DNA of 64,000 nt from Urechis unicinctus (lineage: Eukaryota; Annelida; Polychaeta; Xenopneusta; Urechidae), in assembly GCA_034190875.2 (NCBI GenBank), contig CM067344.1, positions 25,642,436 to 25,706,435 of the forward strand, in the 5' to 3' direction. Every line of letters begins with the position of its first letter. Position 1 is the stretch's first letter. The notes beneath the pieces were generated by a model. The model did not search any database. It saw only the letters and a list, made by a program, of their open reading frames with translations, and had not been told where the DNA came from. The position numbers were made by a program, and so were the translations under genes. Positions 18,410 through 30,369 of this stretch are shown here, one piece after another.

Positions 18410-18690
18410 ACCTTCAAACATAGTCTAACTGACCTTCAATTATAGTCAAACTGACCAAATCTTCTAGTCAGTCTGACTTAGTACAATAGTCATTACTCAC
18501 TTACGCTGTAGTCAGTGTGACTAATAAGATAGTCATAGTGACCAATGGATTAGTCGTTTTTGACTACTCTTTACTTGACTAGGTAGATTAGTCATTTTGA
18601 CTAATCAATATTTGACTAACTGCTTTAGTCAAATTGACTAACACATTAGTCGTTTGGTGGACAGTCAATATGACTAGTTAAGTCGATCCC
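18410..18690. repeat. TAGTC/GACTA repeat field
   Basis: About 280 bp packed with short units such as 'tagtcattttgacta', 'tagtcaaattgacta' and 'tagtcagtgtgacta'. Each is an imperfect palindrome of TAGTCA and TGACTA around 2-4 variable bases. About a dozen units occur in both orientations. The field separates the pseudogene at 16.8-18.3 kb from the protease remnant and could be a low-order satellite or the edge of an element. TGACTA is close to an AP-1 half site, but I claim no function. Confidence 0.8.
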
Positions 18691-18699
18691 CTCCCCATT

Positions 18700-19400
18700 A
18701 ATGCCTCCGGTCTGTGTGGGTTGTGTGGCTGTATGAGGTTGTTGTGGTGTTGTGAGAAGTAGAGCCTGGGGTTAGGTTCTGGCTGGTACGGGGCCTCAGA
18801 TAGGGATTCGAGTATCTCCCCAGAATGTCAGCACTGCCAGTGTAGGTAGTGCGGCACGAAAGGGTCTAGGGCAAAGAGTTCGAGCAAAAAGTGGCTCATC
18901 TAGCGCCACAGAAATGTCCATCCCACCCCGAATACCCCCTCTTACCCAAGTTGAAAAAAGAAGCAGACTCGGCTCCTCAATCCATTGGGTCACCACAATC
19001 GAGACCATTGGCCAACTACAGGGGACCTCATGATGCACAACGGGTTGGGGTACCGGCGACGAGTTGGCCAGTAGTACGGTGACCAATCAGGTGCCCAATG
19101 AAAGCATTTAGGTGTGCCAACTCCTATCCGCGTCTCAGTTTACCCTGCCTGTGCAGATCGGTGGTATGACTGTAGATTCTGTAGTCGATACCGCTAAAGA
19201 AGCCACGATTATATCTGACCGTGTTTTCCGCCAGGTAAGCCTACAGCCGCGAGAGGTCAGGGATGTCAGGTTGGTAGAGACATGGCTATGGCCGGATTCG
19301 TTGTGGGACCGGTGGAGTTGAATGTGGGCGCTGTAAATCAAGTGTAGGTAGTTCAAGGAGGAGCATGGGCCGCAGCCACCCTGACTCAGCCGGGCCAGCC
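18700..19400 (+). pseudogene. retropepsin-like aspartyl protease remnant
   Basis: The frame at 19112-19321 reads LPVQIGGMTVDSVVDTAKEATIISD. It carries the DTA(K)EATIIS active-site segment typical of Gypsy-type retropepsins (Asp-Thr/Ser-Gly/Ala) and the preceding beta strand. A one-base shift near 19280 moves the expected continuation (MAMAGFVVGPVELNVG) to another frame, and a stop follows at about 19344. Retropepsin cuts the element polyprotein; this copy cannot. The sequence upstream (18700-19110) is GC-rich, with frames interrupted by stops, and probably covers the end of gag. Its neighbours are the TAGTC repeat field on the left and the TatD-like remnant on the right. The family call is good; the link to the gag piece at 15.5-16.6 kb is inferred. 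Confidence 0.65.
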
Positions 19401-20440
19401 TTAGTGCCCATGTTTGGAGCCTCTGGAAAAAGGTCACCCCCTGCTATGGGTGGCACTGGAGCAGAGGCGTCAACGTCGTCATTCGAGCTGGAACATACAG
19501 AGGAATGCTCAGATTCCGAACCTGTATCCATCCTGGGTCAATTGTTAGGTAGGGGGAGGATTTCAATCTTCCAGGTTCCCCGCTTAGTAACCCTACCCCT
19601 GCCACTGGTATGGGGCCTTCATGTCCTCTACGTAGAGGGGTGGAATGTATCGAATGCTCAGGCGTCGCCGATGCTTTGGCTGGTTCAAATGTAAGGCCCC
19701 CTTCCAAAGATAAGACCAAGCGGGCGGGTAGGAGATTCCGAGGTGCAAGGAAGGCAAAGGCACGTGGTCGAAAACAGCCAGCCGCGCAGGCATCTTCAGT
19801 GCCAGTGCTGACAATCACGTTGCCTGTCAAGCGGCAAACGGGGGTTGCAGGGTCATCCAAGGCGAGGGAGGCACATAAGCCCATGACCATCGGCAACGAC
19901 CCCTACCGCCCAATCAACAGCCAACTCACGACCCCAGGTTGTGCAGGGTGGGTCCCAGGGGGCTGTAGGCAGGACGCCCCGAGGGAACATGGACGGCCAC
20001 AAGGGGAAGTCCACACCTAGATGTCCCATTCCTGGGCGTGGGGATTCGTCCGGGTCTCCGACGACGCAAGTCCTGGAGGTTTTCAATGATGGCCTGGACC
20101 ACCTGGATGTGACAAGGCAGCGATTGTCTGTCCTCCATGTAATCGCCAACTAGATGCTGGGACTGGGCCGAGACTTAAAAACTTTGGACCGTCTCGCAGA
20201 GGGGTTAGGCGGTTTTGGATGCCAAAGCCTGAGGGAACCCACAGGATTATTGAAGGAAGCAATGCGGGAGTTCTGTCGGGTCCATGAGGATCCGGTTCCT
20301 CATAGCTTCTGTCTTAGGCCCCCAAATACGCCCGCGGTCCTCCTCCACTGGCAACCTCCGATGTCTCTGTTGTCTCAGCTCGGATCCAATGAGAGGGAGC
20401 TCGTCTGGGACTTGGGGCGTCGGCCTGAACCTTGTGATAG
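19401..20440 (+). other. GC-rich linker with broken frames, probable retroelement sequence
   Basis: The composition matches the protease and TatD-like pieces on either side. The main frame pieces, 19610-20020 (Lys/Arg/Ala/Pro-rich, with RRFRGARKAKARGRK) and 19941-20153, end in stops. A frame at 20154 onward (GRDLKTLDRLAEGLGGFG) leads towards the nuclease domain. I recognise no domain. A basic, low-complexity linker of the same element is the simplest reading. No reverse transcriptase motif (YXDD) was seen. Confidence 0.4.
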
Positions 20441-20876
20441 GATCGAGGGGAGCGGAGCGGGACAGAAGTCTGCTAAACCGGAACCTCAGCTATCCGTGGC
20501 CTTCGATTCCCACTTCCACATGGACAGGGCCCTGACTTCCCTGGGCATTCCACAGAATTCCAGGCCACGTAAGTTGTTCATGGCTGCCATACCCCAGTCT
20601 GCCTTTGCTGTCGTGGTTGGGGGTGCTGTGGCCAATATTGTAATTTCTCAAGCCTGCTTACCTTCTGCTGTGGTAGGATCGAGGGGAGCGGGGCGGGGCA
20701 GAAGTCTGCTAAACCGGACCCTCAGCTACCCATGGCCTTCGATTCCCATTTCCACATGGACAGGGCCCTGACTTCCCTGGGCCTTTCACGGAATTCCGGG
20801 CCACGTAAGTTGTTCATCACTGCCAAACCCCAGTCTGCAATCGCTGTCGTGGTTGGGGGTGCTGTGGCCAACTATT
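20441..20876 (+). repeat. 236-bp internal tandem duplication in the TatD-like piece
   Basis: 'gatcgaggggagcgg' begins at 20441 and again at 20677. The repeated 200 bp encode the same start of a nuclease domain twice, including FDSHFHMDRALTSLG. A 36-bp segment separates the copies and the second copy continues into the rest of the domain. The copies differ by several substitutions, so the duplication is not recent. Confidence 0.9.
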
Positions 20877-21290
20877 GCGACCATGCCACTTATCCCAGTG
20901 TCGATAAAATTATCGATCTGGGGCAAAAAGAGAGGGTCAGCAAAAAGAGAAGTTAACATCGGACCAAATGCAGGTGATGTCCAGCTTTCTCAAACGGTCC
21001 GAAGTTGTCGGCCTTGGGGAGGTTGGCGTAGACCATTCAGTCCTCCCTGCTAAATGGGGACACAGCAACATGCCCTACTCCACGTGCTATCCCTCCTGGA
21101 GCCCCGGTATGTGCTGGTTTTGCACATCCGAGGAATGAAGGGAGATGACGACACAGAGGCATATTGCTGTGTCCTGTATCAGCTGATTGGTCAGGTGCCC
21201 AGAGAGCGGCGGATTCACCTCCACTGTTTCTCGGGATCTGGGGATAATCTAAAAGTTATTCTAGTTTCGGAGAGTTATCCGGTGTTTAAG
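20500..21290 (+). pseudogene. TatD-like metal-dependent nuclease remnant
   Basis: The order of motifs fits the TatD/TATDN amidohydrolase fold. FDSHFHMDR (the HxH metal site) appears twice through the duplication. It is followed by YPSVDKIIDLG, then in another frame SEVVGLGEVGVDHSV (the metal-binding Glu of the GE.G.D motif), then in a third frame LEPRYVLVLHIRGMKG (where LHCRG is usual) and RRIHLHCFSGSGD (the IHCF motif). At least two frameshifts and a stop at 20954-20956 break it. Family members remove nucleotides from DNA or act in DNA quality control. It lies directly downstream of retropepsin remains of similar GC-rich composition, which suggests it belonged to the same element. A separate host pseudogene next to a retroelement is the alternative. 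Confidence 0.65.
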
Positions 21291-21525
21291 CGGCACAATC
21301 GACAACTTGTATGGTCTCGATTTATTAAAAGAACAAAATGTATCATTGCATCGTTTGTTGTCAGTGGTCATTTACATGAGATTACCAAACGGCCCAAAAA
21401 CAGCCCTGTCCAAACGTGATCGGCGCCGCGTTTGTCCTTACCTCGGGTCAAAAAATCGTGGTATCGGTCCGAATGACTACATAAGTTTCATGAATATTTT
21501 GAGCGCCTATAAAACCGTCAATTAA
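21284..21525 (+). other. unassigned open frame after the nuclease remnant
   Basis: In a frame different from the last nuclease piece, about 80 codons stay open up to TAA at about 21523-21525 (with LYGLDLLKEQNVSLHRLL and KRDRRRVCPYLGSKN). It is still somewhat GC-rich at its 5' part. It may be the tail of the same element or chance. I recognise no family. Confidence 0.2.
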
Positions 21526-21924
21526 TGTCCGATGGTAATACAAATTGGGTCACATGTACTCAGTCGGATCCCTTAATTTCAAACAAAGTCTAGTATTGTG
21601 GTGCAGATTTGAGTTTAAATTGTCAAGTGTGCAATTTGATTGAATGAGCTTATGTGTCCAGACTTCGCAGGTGGGACATAGTGTTAATACAATTTCTTCA
21701 ATATTCATTTTGCAGGTCTGACAGATAAGTCATCATGTCGTATGGGAAAAGAATGGTAACTTATTATTTCATTTATCAGTAACAGTGTTCCCCATTCCCC
21801 AGGTTTTATTGCCTCAAGTCTACACTAGAAAATTTGACGTTTTCTGCAGTTGTAAGCATATTAAATGTGGTTCACATTATTATGATAACAATGTATGAGC
21901 TAGGTCAACATTTTTATTTATTTC

Positions 21925-22345
21925 AGCTTCGTGCTTTGTGTGAGGGGTTTATTAGCTTGCGTATGGTAGCCAGCACGCATTGCAGGTAAATCCTACCGCC
22001 ATGAACGACGTGCGTAGCTCATTGGAGTTTGCGGCGAGGCTTTGCAATCGCTTTAGAGAGGCGGGCGTTTTGTGCGAAATTGCTGCAGAAGATGTTTGAA
22101 GGCCTGTGCCTTGTCGAGCGGGAGGCTGAGGGTACAGTCGGAGGTGTCGATTGAATGCCATGTCTCGTAGTATATGTTTCTTTACCTCGGGATGTGCTGC
22201 AAGGGCGGATTTGTAGTTATTGGTGTTTACCTGGTGATGGGGCATGTCATTAACAATAGGGAATCCATGAGTGATGCCGGACAAAATATATTGTTGGTCA
22301 GTACTACAGAAGCTTTTATAATGATTTCCCGTATAATACTTCATT
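21925..22345 (-). pseudogene. DIRS-like retroelement pol fragment, RT core missing
   Basis: Read on the minus strand, the first part gives YILSGITHGFPIVNDMP and NNYKSALAAHPEVKKHI. This is the segment that normally precedes reverse transcriptase in DIRS/tyrosine-recombinase type elements. It is followed almost at once, after frame changes, by SLPLDKAQAFKHLLQQF, then SLKRLQSLA and ATHVVHGGRIYLQCVLATI. This resembles the region after the RT palm, where LP.DK...L, LIG.L.WA and V.PGR.FLR are typical. The roughly 200-residue RT palm between them, including YXDD, is absent, and a TGA replaces the expected Trp codon in the 'LQW' motif. It is an internally deleted, dead copy. A Gypsy relative is a less likely alternative. 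No recombinase part was found nearby. Confidence 0.55.
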
Positions 22346-23337
22346 CAATAACCCCTGATCCATCCATGGAACTCACGTAGTCTACATATGCGGTTATTAT
22401 TCTCAATGACCCCGCCTTGTTTACTTTCTGTATGGTCATGTGACCAAAATAATCAAGTGCGACCGTAAAAGTCAAGTACCTTCTTGACAAACTGCCAAAT
22501 ATACATTATTCACACAGTATTCAACACTGTTGGATCATTGAATACCATATAATAACAAAACACTTGATATAAAAACCCATTCCTACGATCGAAGCTACCA
22601 AATTTACTCTTTGACCTAGCCATGATAATCTGGCTTCGAACTTTGACCCCAGATGAACGACAGATCGGCGAAATATAGAGCGAACAACTAGCAGGCGATT
22701 ACCAAAGTCAAGTTACATAAAATTGCCAATCTGATAAATAATGATCATTAGAATTAAATTTAACTTATTTTATCACAGCCCTGGATAAGAATGATACGAT
22801 TGTTGCAGTATTTCAGCTAATAATGACATTTCATAAATTACGAAACTCGTAAACAATAACTCTACATTAGACTGCTTCCTCGTGACTTCGCGGAAAGCAT
22901 AGACAATTTGTTGTTAAATACGGATTTCCCAACAAATACATTCTGACATGGACGGAAAAGAAGCTGTGTCGGTAAAATAATATACCATCTCTATTACTGC
23001 GGGTTCTGTATTACCTAATCCGCCTTTTACCCCTTCCCTGACCAAATTTATATCCATGACCCAATTCCTTTGACGGAACGACCGCTATCAGCTGATCGAC
23101 AATTTAGGCCTTAGCAGCATTCGTTTCAATACTGTTGGATGGTTGAAATGCAAATTGGTGTTTGACAGACTTGTTTGGCTATTTTAGCTACGACTGTTCG
23201 GTGATATGTAAATGCAAAGAGAACTTGACTATGAAACATCAATCTAATAATTTTAACGATTAATAGTAATAGTAATATGTTGGGAATAAGGCTAGAGCCT
23301 GTAGGCTGTAGGTCCAATCTGGGCGTTTAGACTATAA
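22346..23337. other. intergenic, nothing recognised
   Basis: AT-rich sequence between the minus-strand DIRS-like fragment and the LINE fragment. No RT palm motifs of the LINE continue into it, so the LINE copy ends abruptly near 23338. Confidence 0.5.
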
Positions 23338-24250
23338 TTATAAACCACTGCTGGAGGCATGCCCGGGGGAAGGATCAGGGGTCGGACGGAAGGTCGTATT
23401 GGTGGGCGGTCCAGATGGACTTTGGGTTGTGTTTCGCGTCATCAACAATACGGCGTTCGAAGTCGGTACGGAGTCGACGGGAGAGCGATCGCAGTGCATT
23501 CCTGACCTTTTTGTAGCTAACATGGTCAGATTGGTTATGGGACTCACAATATGTGTGCCAGAGGGCTTTCTTGGTTTTCCGCATACGATCGACCTCGGGG
23601 GTGGTGTACAACTGCTTCCTAGAGCGCTTGGGGGTTGAGCGGGGGATGCATTCGGTGGTGGCGGTATCGAAGTGTTGGGCAAGACGGGTCCAGGCTTCCT
23701 GCGCACTTGGACAGTCGAGTTCAGTGTCCCAGTCGACTGCTTGAAGAATGCCCGTGAGCCGGGGGTAGTCCCCCGTATTTAGGTTGAAACGGCGCTGGTC
23801 GGAGACTGCTGGCGTGGGGTAGCAAATGATGTTGAACTTGAGACATATGTGATCACTTTTCCATAGGGGGGGGGGGGGGGGGGGGGGGGCGGGGGCTATA
23901 CTCGAAGGCGGATATGATGTCTTCTTCGGTAAGTATCAGGTCCAGTATGCTTGGCCTATGACCTTGGCGAAAGCGGGTTGGCTTCAAGACATGCTGAGTC
24001 AAGAAGATGTCTTGGACAGTGTTGAGGAACTGTTGGGAGTGGTAGGTTACTGGTGCATTTGCAACTCAAGTATCCCAGTCGATCTCTCTCATATTGAAGT
24101 CACTGACTATCACTAGATGGGTGGGCTTAAGTTTTGAAGCTTGATGGAGTAGGCATGAGAGGCTGGTGTTATTGTCCGCTGTGGATAGATATGGTGTTAT
24201 ATGGACATTATGGTCAGACATAACCATAATGTGTATGGTACTGCGCTGTT
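23338..24250 (-). pseudogene. non-LTR retrotransposon (LINE) ORF2 fragment, endonuclease part
   Basis: On the minus strand the translation gives HLVIVSDFNMREIDWDT with the DFN motif (codons at 24093-24101), then FLTQHVLKPTRFRQGHRPSILDL split over a continuous frame (the usual 'LDLILT' motif follows), then LWKSDHICLKF with the catalytic SDH (23849-23857). Further on is the basic linker between endonuclease and RT: TPEVDRMRKTKKALW, YKKVRNALRSLS and DDAKHNPKSIW. This is the APE-type endonuclease of CR1/L2/Jockey-like LINEs, which nicks target DNA to prime reverse transcription. The copy is truncated at both ends, with no RT palm. It has an in-frame stop after DWDT and a 24-base homopolymer that shifts the frame just before SDH. 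The exact clade cannot be settled by eye. Confidence 0.8.
23866..23889. repeat. (G)24 homopolymer inside the LINE
   Basis: Twenty-four Gs, then one C and five more Gs. On the coding (minus) strand this is a poly-C run encoding prolines just before the catalytic SDH. It could form a G-quadruplex and is prone to slippage and sequencing error. Confidence 0.95.
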
Positions 24251-24820
24251 TGGCAAGTTGTGATTGAAGAGACTAATCTAATGTTGCAGCACCATTGATA
24301 GTTTTAACTGGCCTGCATGATTTGCATGGTAGGTTTTATAAATTGATCAACACATATCAGTGGCTGCTTATACACTGTCACTTGGTGTTTTATAAACTTA
24401 ACTATTGCCAATTATCTTAATATGATAGACCTCAACGGTTCCTCAGATTGCAAACATAAACTATACTTGGGGGTAGTCATATTTCTGATGTTGGATCTAA
24501 ATTGTAAAGAGGTTGTCTGATGTTATGACCAAATATCAATTTGAATTCACAACATCACATACATATTGGGCTGTTGCCTATCCAAGCAATGGCCAATGTA
24601 ATGGTCTATCAAAAGAGGGAATAAGTTGATGGTGCAAATACAGAATTGAAAGTGTCAAATATCACCAGAGGGTCACCTAATACAAATAATACCAGTCATT
24701 AAATAAACAGCCTCAGAATTGCATAACTATTTATTTGCATAATAAATGAGCATCTGTGCTATAAACACCATGACTATGATTATTATGTAATTTGACAGTA
24801 GATAATATTGAATGTTCTCA
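24251..24820. other. intergenic, nothing recognised
   Basis: AT-rich, upstream of the LINE fragment on its coding strand. The LINE frame fades out near 24250. Confidence 0.45.
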
Positions 24821-24830
24821 TCTGAACAGC

Positions 24831-25547
24831 TGATGTGGCCTCACATAAGTTTCCTGGCATTGAATTATGTGATCTGACCGTTGAAAGGTATCCTATAAGT
24901 TAGTGTGGAAACATTTTATGATTGGGCCCATGTACTGTGAATATGGAAGAAATTCTATTCTGAACCAACCAGATATGTATATTTCCAAAAATCTACCCAT
25001 ATATGTTTCATTAATATAGGTACCTATGTCAGATGTTAGCTTGGAAACCTATCAGAGAACACTGCCTGAATTGGCCATAGCTAAAGTGGGCGTGTACTTG
25101 GCACAAATGGATTGCCTTGACACAGTCGGTTTGTTTGCTTGTATGATGAAGTATTTTTTTCAATTTTGTACCACAACCATACCAACATTTTTGGAACATG
25201 GTCCGATTTTCATCAAATGATCAATTGGATGGTTCTGAATATATGCAGGTCACATAATTATGAACAAATGTGAAGCAATGGCAGAAATATGCAGTGATAC
25301 AAACATTGTTTCTCATTGTTTACATCTGAATTAATGCATAGTCTGTAATGTGTCAATTATATTAATTTTGCAATGCATATTGTAAAATGTATGTGCTTAT
25401 GTATGTGTTTATTAGATACTGAACCAGCAGCCCAAGCAAGTACCAGTTATGCCACAAGTCTGACTAAAACAAAAAGCCCTGTAGACCCCAGACTTAAAGA
25501 TGCCAACAAAAACAACTTGATTTCTAGTGACTCTGAGTCAGATTAGG
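24831..25547 (+). other. possible exons of an unrecognised gene
   Basis: Three short frames have splice-like borders. 24831-24887 follows 'gaacag' and precedes 'gtatcc' and reads DVASHKFPGIELCDLTVE. About 25026-25110 reads MSDVSLETYQRTLPELAIAK. The third starts after 'tttattag' near 25417, contains SLTKTKSPVDPRLKDA, and ends in an acidic DSESD tail at TAG (about 25547). The phases of the first two do not join cleanly. I know no homologue. These could be decayed exons or chance. Confidence 0.22.
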
Positions 25548-25559
25548 ATGTCTCGAGCA

Positions 25560-27900
25560 GAACATGCATCAAAGATACAAGTGAGTATTTTTCATTCCTC
25601 TGTGGTCTGTTAACTAGTGACAAGGTATAAACCAACCAATGGCTTCTTTGCATTATAAATGAATTCAAGTTAAATGACCTTCATATTTCAAGACACTACC
25701 CACTGCATGGTCTATAAAGGCCTGTGCTATATTATGAAAGTCATTACAAGTCTGCTATAACTAGAAACTAATAGCGAAATATGAAAACAATATATCAATG
25801 CACATACAGACCGCTTCTAATGGGATACAAGGCAGACCCAAGCTCTACAACTTGCCTTCAGCAGTTACATTCAGATCTATGTCTATGGAAACTACTCCCA
25901 GGTATTGCATATACACTTTAGAATATATTGTTTTAATCAGGATAAATTTGACAGAAAGATCATTCCCAGTATCTCTTTTATGGTAGATGTCATATATGAT
26001 ATACAATTGTTGCACAATTGTGGTGTAGGCTGAATTGTTATTTAAGCTTCTAGATTAGTCATGCACTGCCATTTAATGTTTCATAATTAAGTAACTTTAT
26101 CTGATGCTTTATCAGTAAGTTATATCTTCTATTCTCAGCATTACACTGCAGACAGATTATTACAAAAGTTGTTATAAATATACAATCTGTGTAGCTCTAA
26201 CATAATCTCTCTTATTGTTGGGTGCATCTATCTGAAGATGTCCTGGTCAATCTAAAACCTGCTGAGGTGCTGCAATCTTGTGTTCAACAGCAATTTAGTC
26301 TGTAAAACATTAATGGTCACCATCAAATACAGAATGCATGTGACACTATTCATTGGACACTACCCTCACACACAACCTCACTTTGACACCTGGAGTTGTT
26401 CTACACCATTCAATCAGAAAAACGGTAGGTTATAGCTGTACCAGCAAGGAACACTACCTAACATTCTGTGGGATGACCCATCAATCTGAACCACACATCA
26501 TTAGGTTGAATAATAGAACTGTTATCTCTGGATTAGTGGTGACAAGTAATTTGCTTAATATGTGTACATGTTGATTGTTTCATGGAAGAAAGAAGTTCTT
26601 AAGTCACAGCTGCCAATGGTACCGTCACTACTGGGAAAAAATATGAATGAGCTGCTCAAGTTTCAATGGGCCTTGTACCACCTCTTAATTATGCTTGAAA
26701 TGCCATTAACTATGCATAATTGCAATGAGCAGTGCTGGCTCCAAATGGATGTGCCACAAACTCTTAATGATGTTTGAAATGTCAATAAACATGCATAATT
26801 GTCATACAAGTGATCTTTTTAATCACTATATAGTTTATAGACAGTATTACACATGCCCAGTTAATGGTGTAATAATATTTGATCATAGCCTTTGACAGTT
26901 AAAAACGATTTTTAAACTGTTTACCCATGGCCTCAATGTTACAATTATGTTTACCAGTAGCCTTGTTCCATAGCTGTGATATTAATGTTGTGTTACCTGC
27001 ATTTCAAATCCAACCCCTTTCAAACAAATTATGTCCATATGAAACCTGTTCTCTAGGGAGAACTATAAATGTATTACCAGAGCAGATGATATAATCAGAA
27101 ATAATACAGATAACATAGCGGTAGTACGGTTATCATTAAGTTATTAGTGTATATTTCTATGAACTAGAGCAAAGAAAGCATGCCCGTCTGTGAGCTACAT
27201 TGGATGATTAAGCGTTATGATGAACCACGGAGACGCCTCCACGGACAAACAAACAACAATATCGAGCATAAGAGTGGGAGCCAGAGGGATTTATATAAAT
27301 CGTCTATTACTATAACTACATCAGTGTTGTTATATTAGTAGCAGAGGATGATCCTTATGCGGTGTGTGTGCAAGATTGGGATTAACCTCGCTTGAAACAT
27401 CGAAGATCACTTAGCGACGGAGCGTACAGGTCTCGGACAGGATGTGGAATGATACTGAACTATGTTCGTGTTTTCTCAATGATAACAATGCCGACCCCTG
27501 TCAAGTTCATATTCAGACTCTCGACACATATTGCGCGTTCCATCCCACGAGTTCCTGTACGACTTCCAGTTTCACAGTGTGCGTATCTCGGTGTAGATAT
27601 ATTTATTCTTGTGCCTGACCACGCACTCGAAAGCGCCAGACATATAGAGCCTTTGCTGCTCCATGTTTGAATTACGTTGGATAGTACTTCTTTCAATGTG
27701 AAATAAATGAATCGTCGTTAATTAAACATGCATTGCCCCTTAACTGCACAGTTGATTTTATCGCTTATTATCATTTCAAATTAAGATTACCCATCATACA
27801 GACAGGGATGAAAGACATACCCCATGGCATAGATGCAAACTTTTAATTCCCGCCACACTGTCGCATAAGAGTTGTTGTTTTTTTTGTGTCCCAGAGCGTT
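25560..27900. other. intergenic, nothing recognised
   Basis: AT-rich. Frames at 26353-26777 and 27392-27670 are not backed by any motif. No RNA gene was seen. Confidence 0.4.
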
Positions 27901-27906
27901 TGGGTT

Positions 27907-28110
27907 TCTGTTATGTGCCAAAATAATAGGTTTTTGGTGATATCCCAAAATGATTTTTTTTGTTATGCACCAAAATAGTTGGTTTTTTGTGATGTTCCAA
28001 AATAGTCGGTTTTTTGTTATGTCCCAAAATAGTTGGTTTTTTGCTATGTTCCAAAATAGTTGGTTTTTTACATGTCCCTTATACCCGAACTATTTTGGAA
28101 CACCCATTTT
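27907..28110 (+). repeat. 27-bp tandem array ending in an inverted unit
   Basis: About six units of 27-28 bp, such as 'ccaaaatagttggttttttg' plus 'tgatgtt', run from 27907 to 28078. They are followed by the same core in opposite orientation ('aactattttggaacaccc' near 28088). A related core, 'aaaatggtcggttttttgct', returns at about 28250-28270. Confidence 0.85.
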
Positions 28111-28249
28111 GGTACACAATATATATAAGTTTAATAAAACAATAAAAATCCAATATAAGTTTACGAAACCGAAACATGTTACCGACAGACCAACAGAAAA
28201 CAAGAAATAATCATCACATTGACTATATGTTTTGTCGCCTCCAATGTCC

Positions 28250-28295
28250 CAAAATGGTCGGTTTTTTGCTAAATGTCCAAAATGGTCGCATTCGT
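28250..28295 (-). repeat. inverted partner of the 13.4-kb hairpin element
   Basis: 'caaaatggtcgcattcgt' at 28278-28295 is the exact reverse complement of 13428-13445. In both places the outer end touches a microsatellite. Confidence 0.85.
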
Positions 28296-30081
<1,786 letters not shown>

Positions 30082-30099
30082 CTTAAAGGTCACATACAA
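30082..30099 (+). promoter_or_regulatory. upstream motif shared with the THAP locus
   Basis: 'cttaaaggtcacatacaa' lies 288 bases before the P2X7-like ATG. The minus-strand sequence 32558-32541 upstream of the THAP ATG, 'cttaaaggtccgatacaa', differs at only two of 18 positions. Confidence 0.5.
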
Positions 30100-30268
30100 C
30101 GCTTTTCATCATTTCTTTAATAACTCATTAACCAACGGGGACCAATAATTCATTGCACCGGCATGCATAAGTACTAAAAATCCACCGATAAGGTTCCACT
30201 CGGAAGAAAATACCAAGCCATCTTCTCGATGCCTTTTTGCCTCAATTGGCCGCTAGGGGCAGGTTGCG

Positions 30269-30276
30269 TGACGTCA
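30269..30276 (+). promoter_or_regulatory. CRE-type site TGACGTCA
   Basis: A perfect palindromic cAMP-response-element core about 94 bases before the P2X7-like ATG at 30370. It is preceded by 'ccgctaggggca' (about 30250), close to a CTCF core but one G short. The surroundings are locally GC-richer, as in a TATA-less promoter. Confidence 0.45.
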
Positions 30277-30369
30277 TACCTGTTTCGCGGCCTCCAAGAG
30301 AATTTGATAGCGAGCGAAGCGAAAAGCGATTGTTTGGATTTTAAGAAAACACCGTATTTACATGAAGCC

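Noticed and set aside
23338..23706. Pro/Ser/Thr-rich minus-strand frame
   Set aside because: It is a frame-shifted shadow of the LINE linker. The other minus-strand frame carries the recognisable basic linker motifs.
27907..28110. Regular repeats with spacers, as in a CRISPR array
   Set aside because: Units are directly tandem without unique spacers, are diverged, and the genome is eukaryotic.
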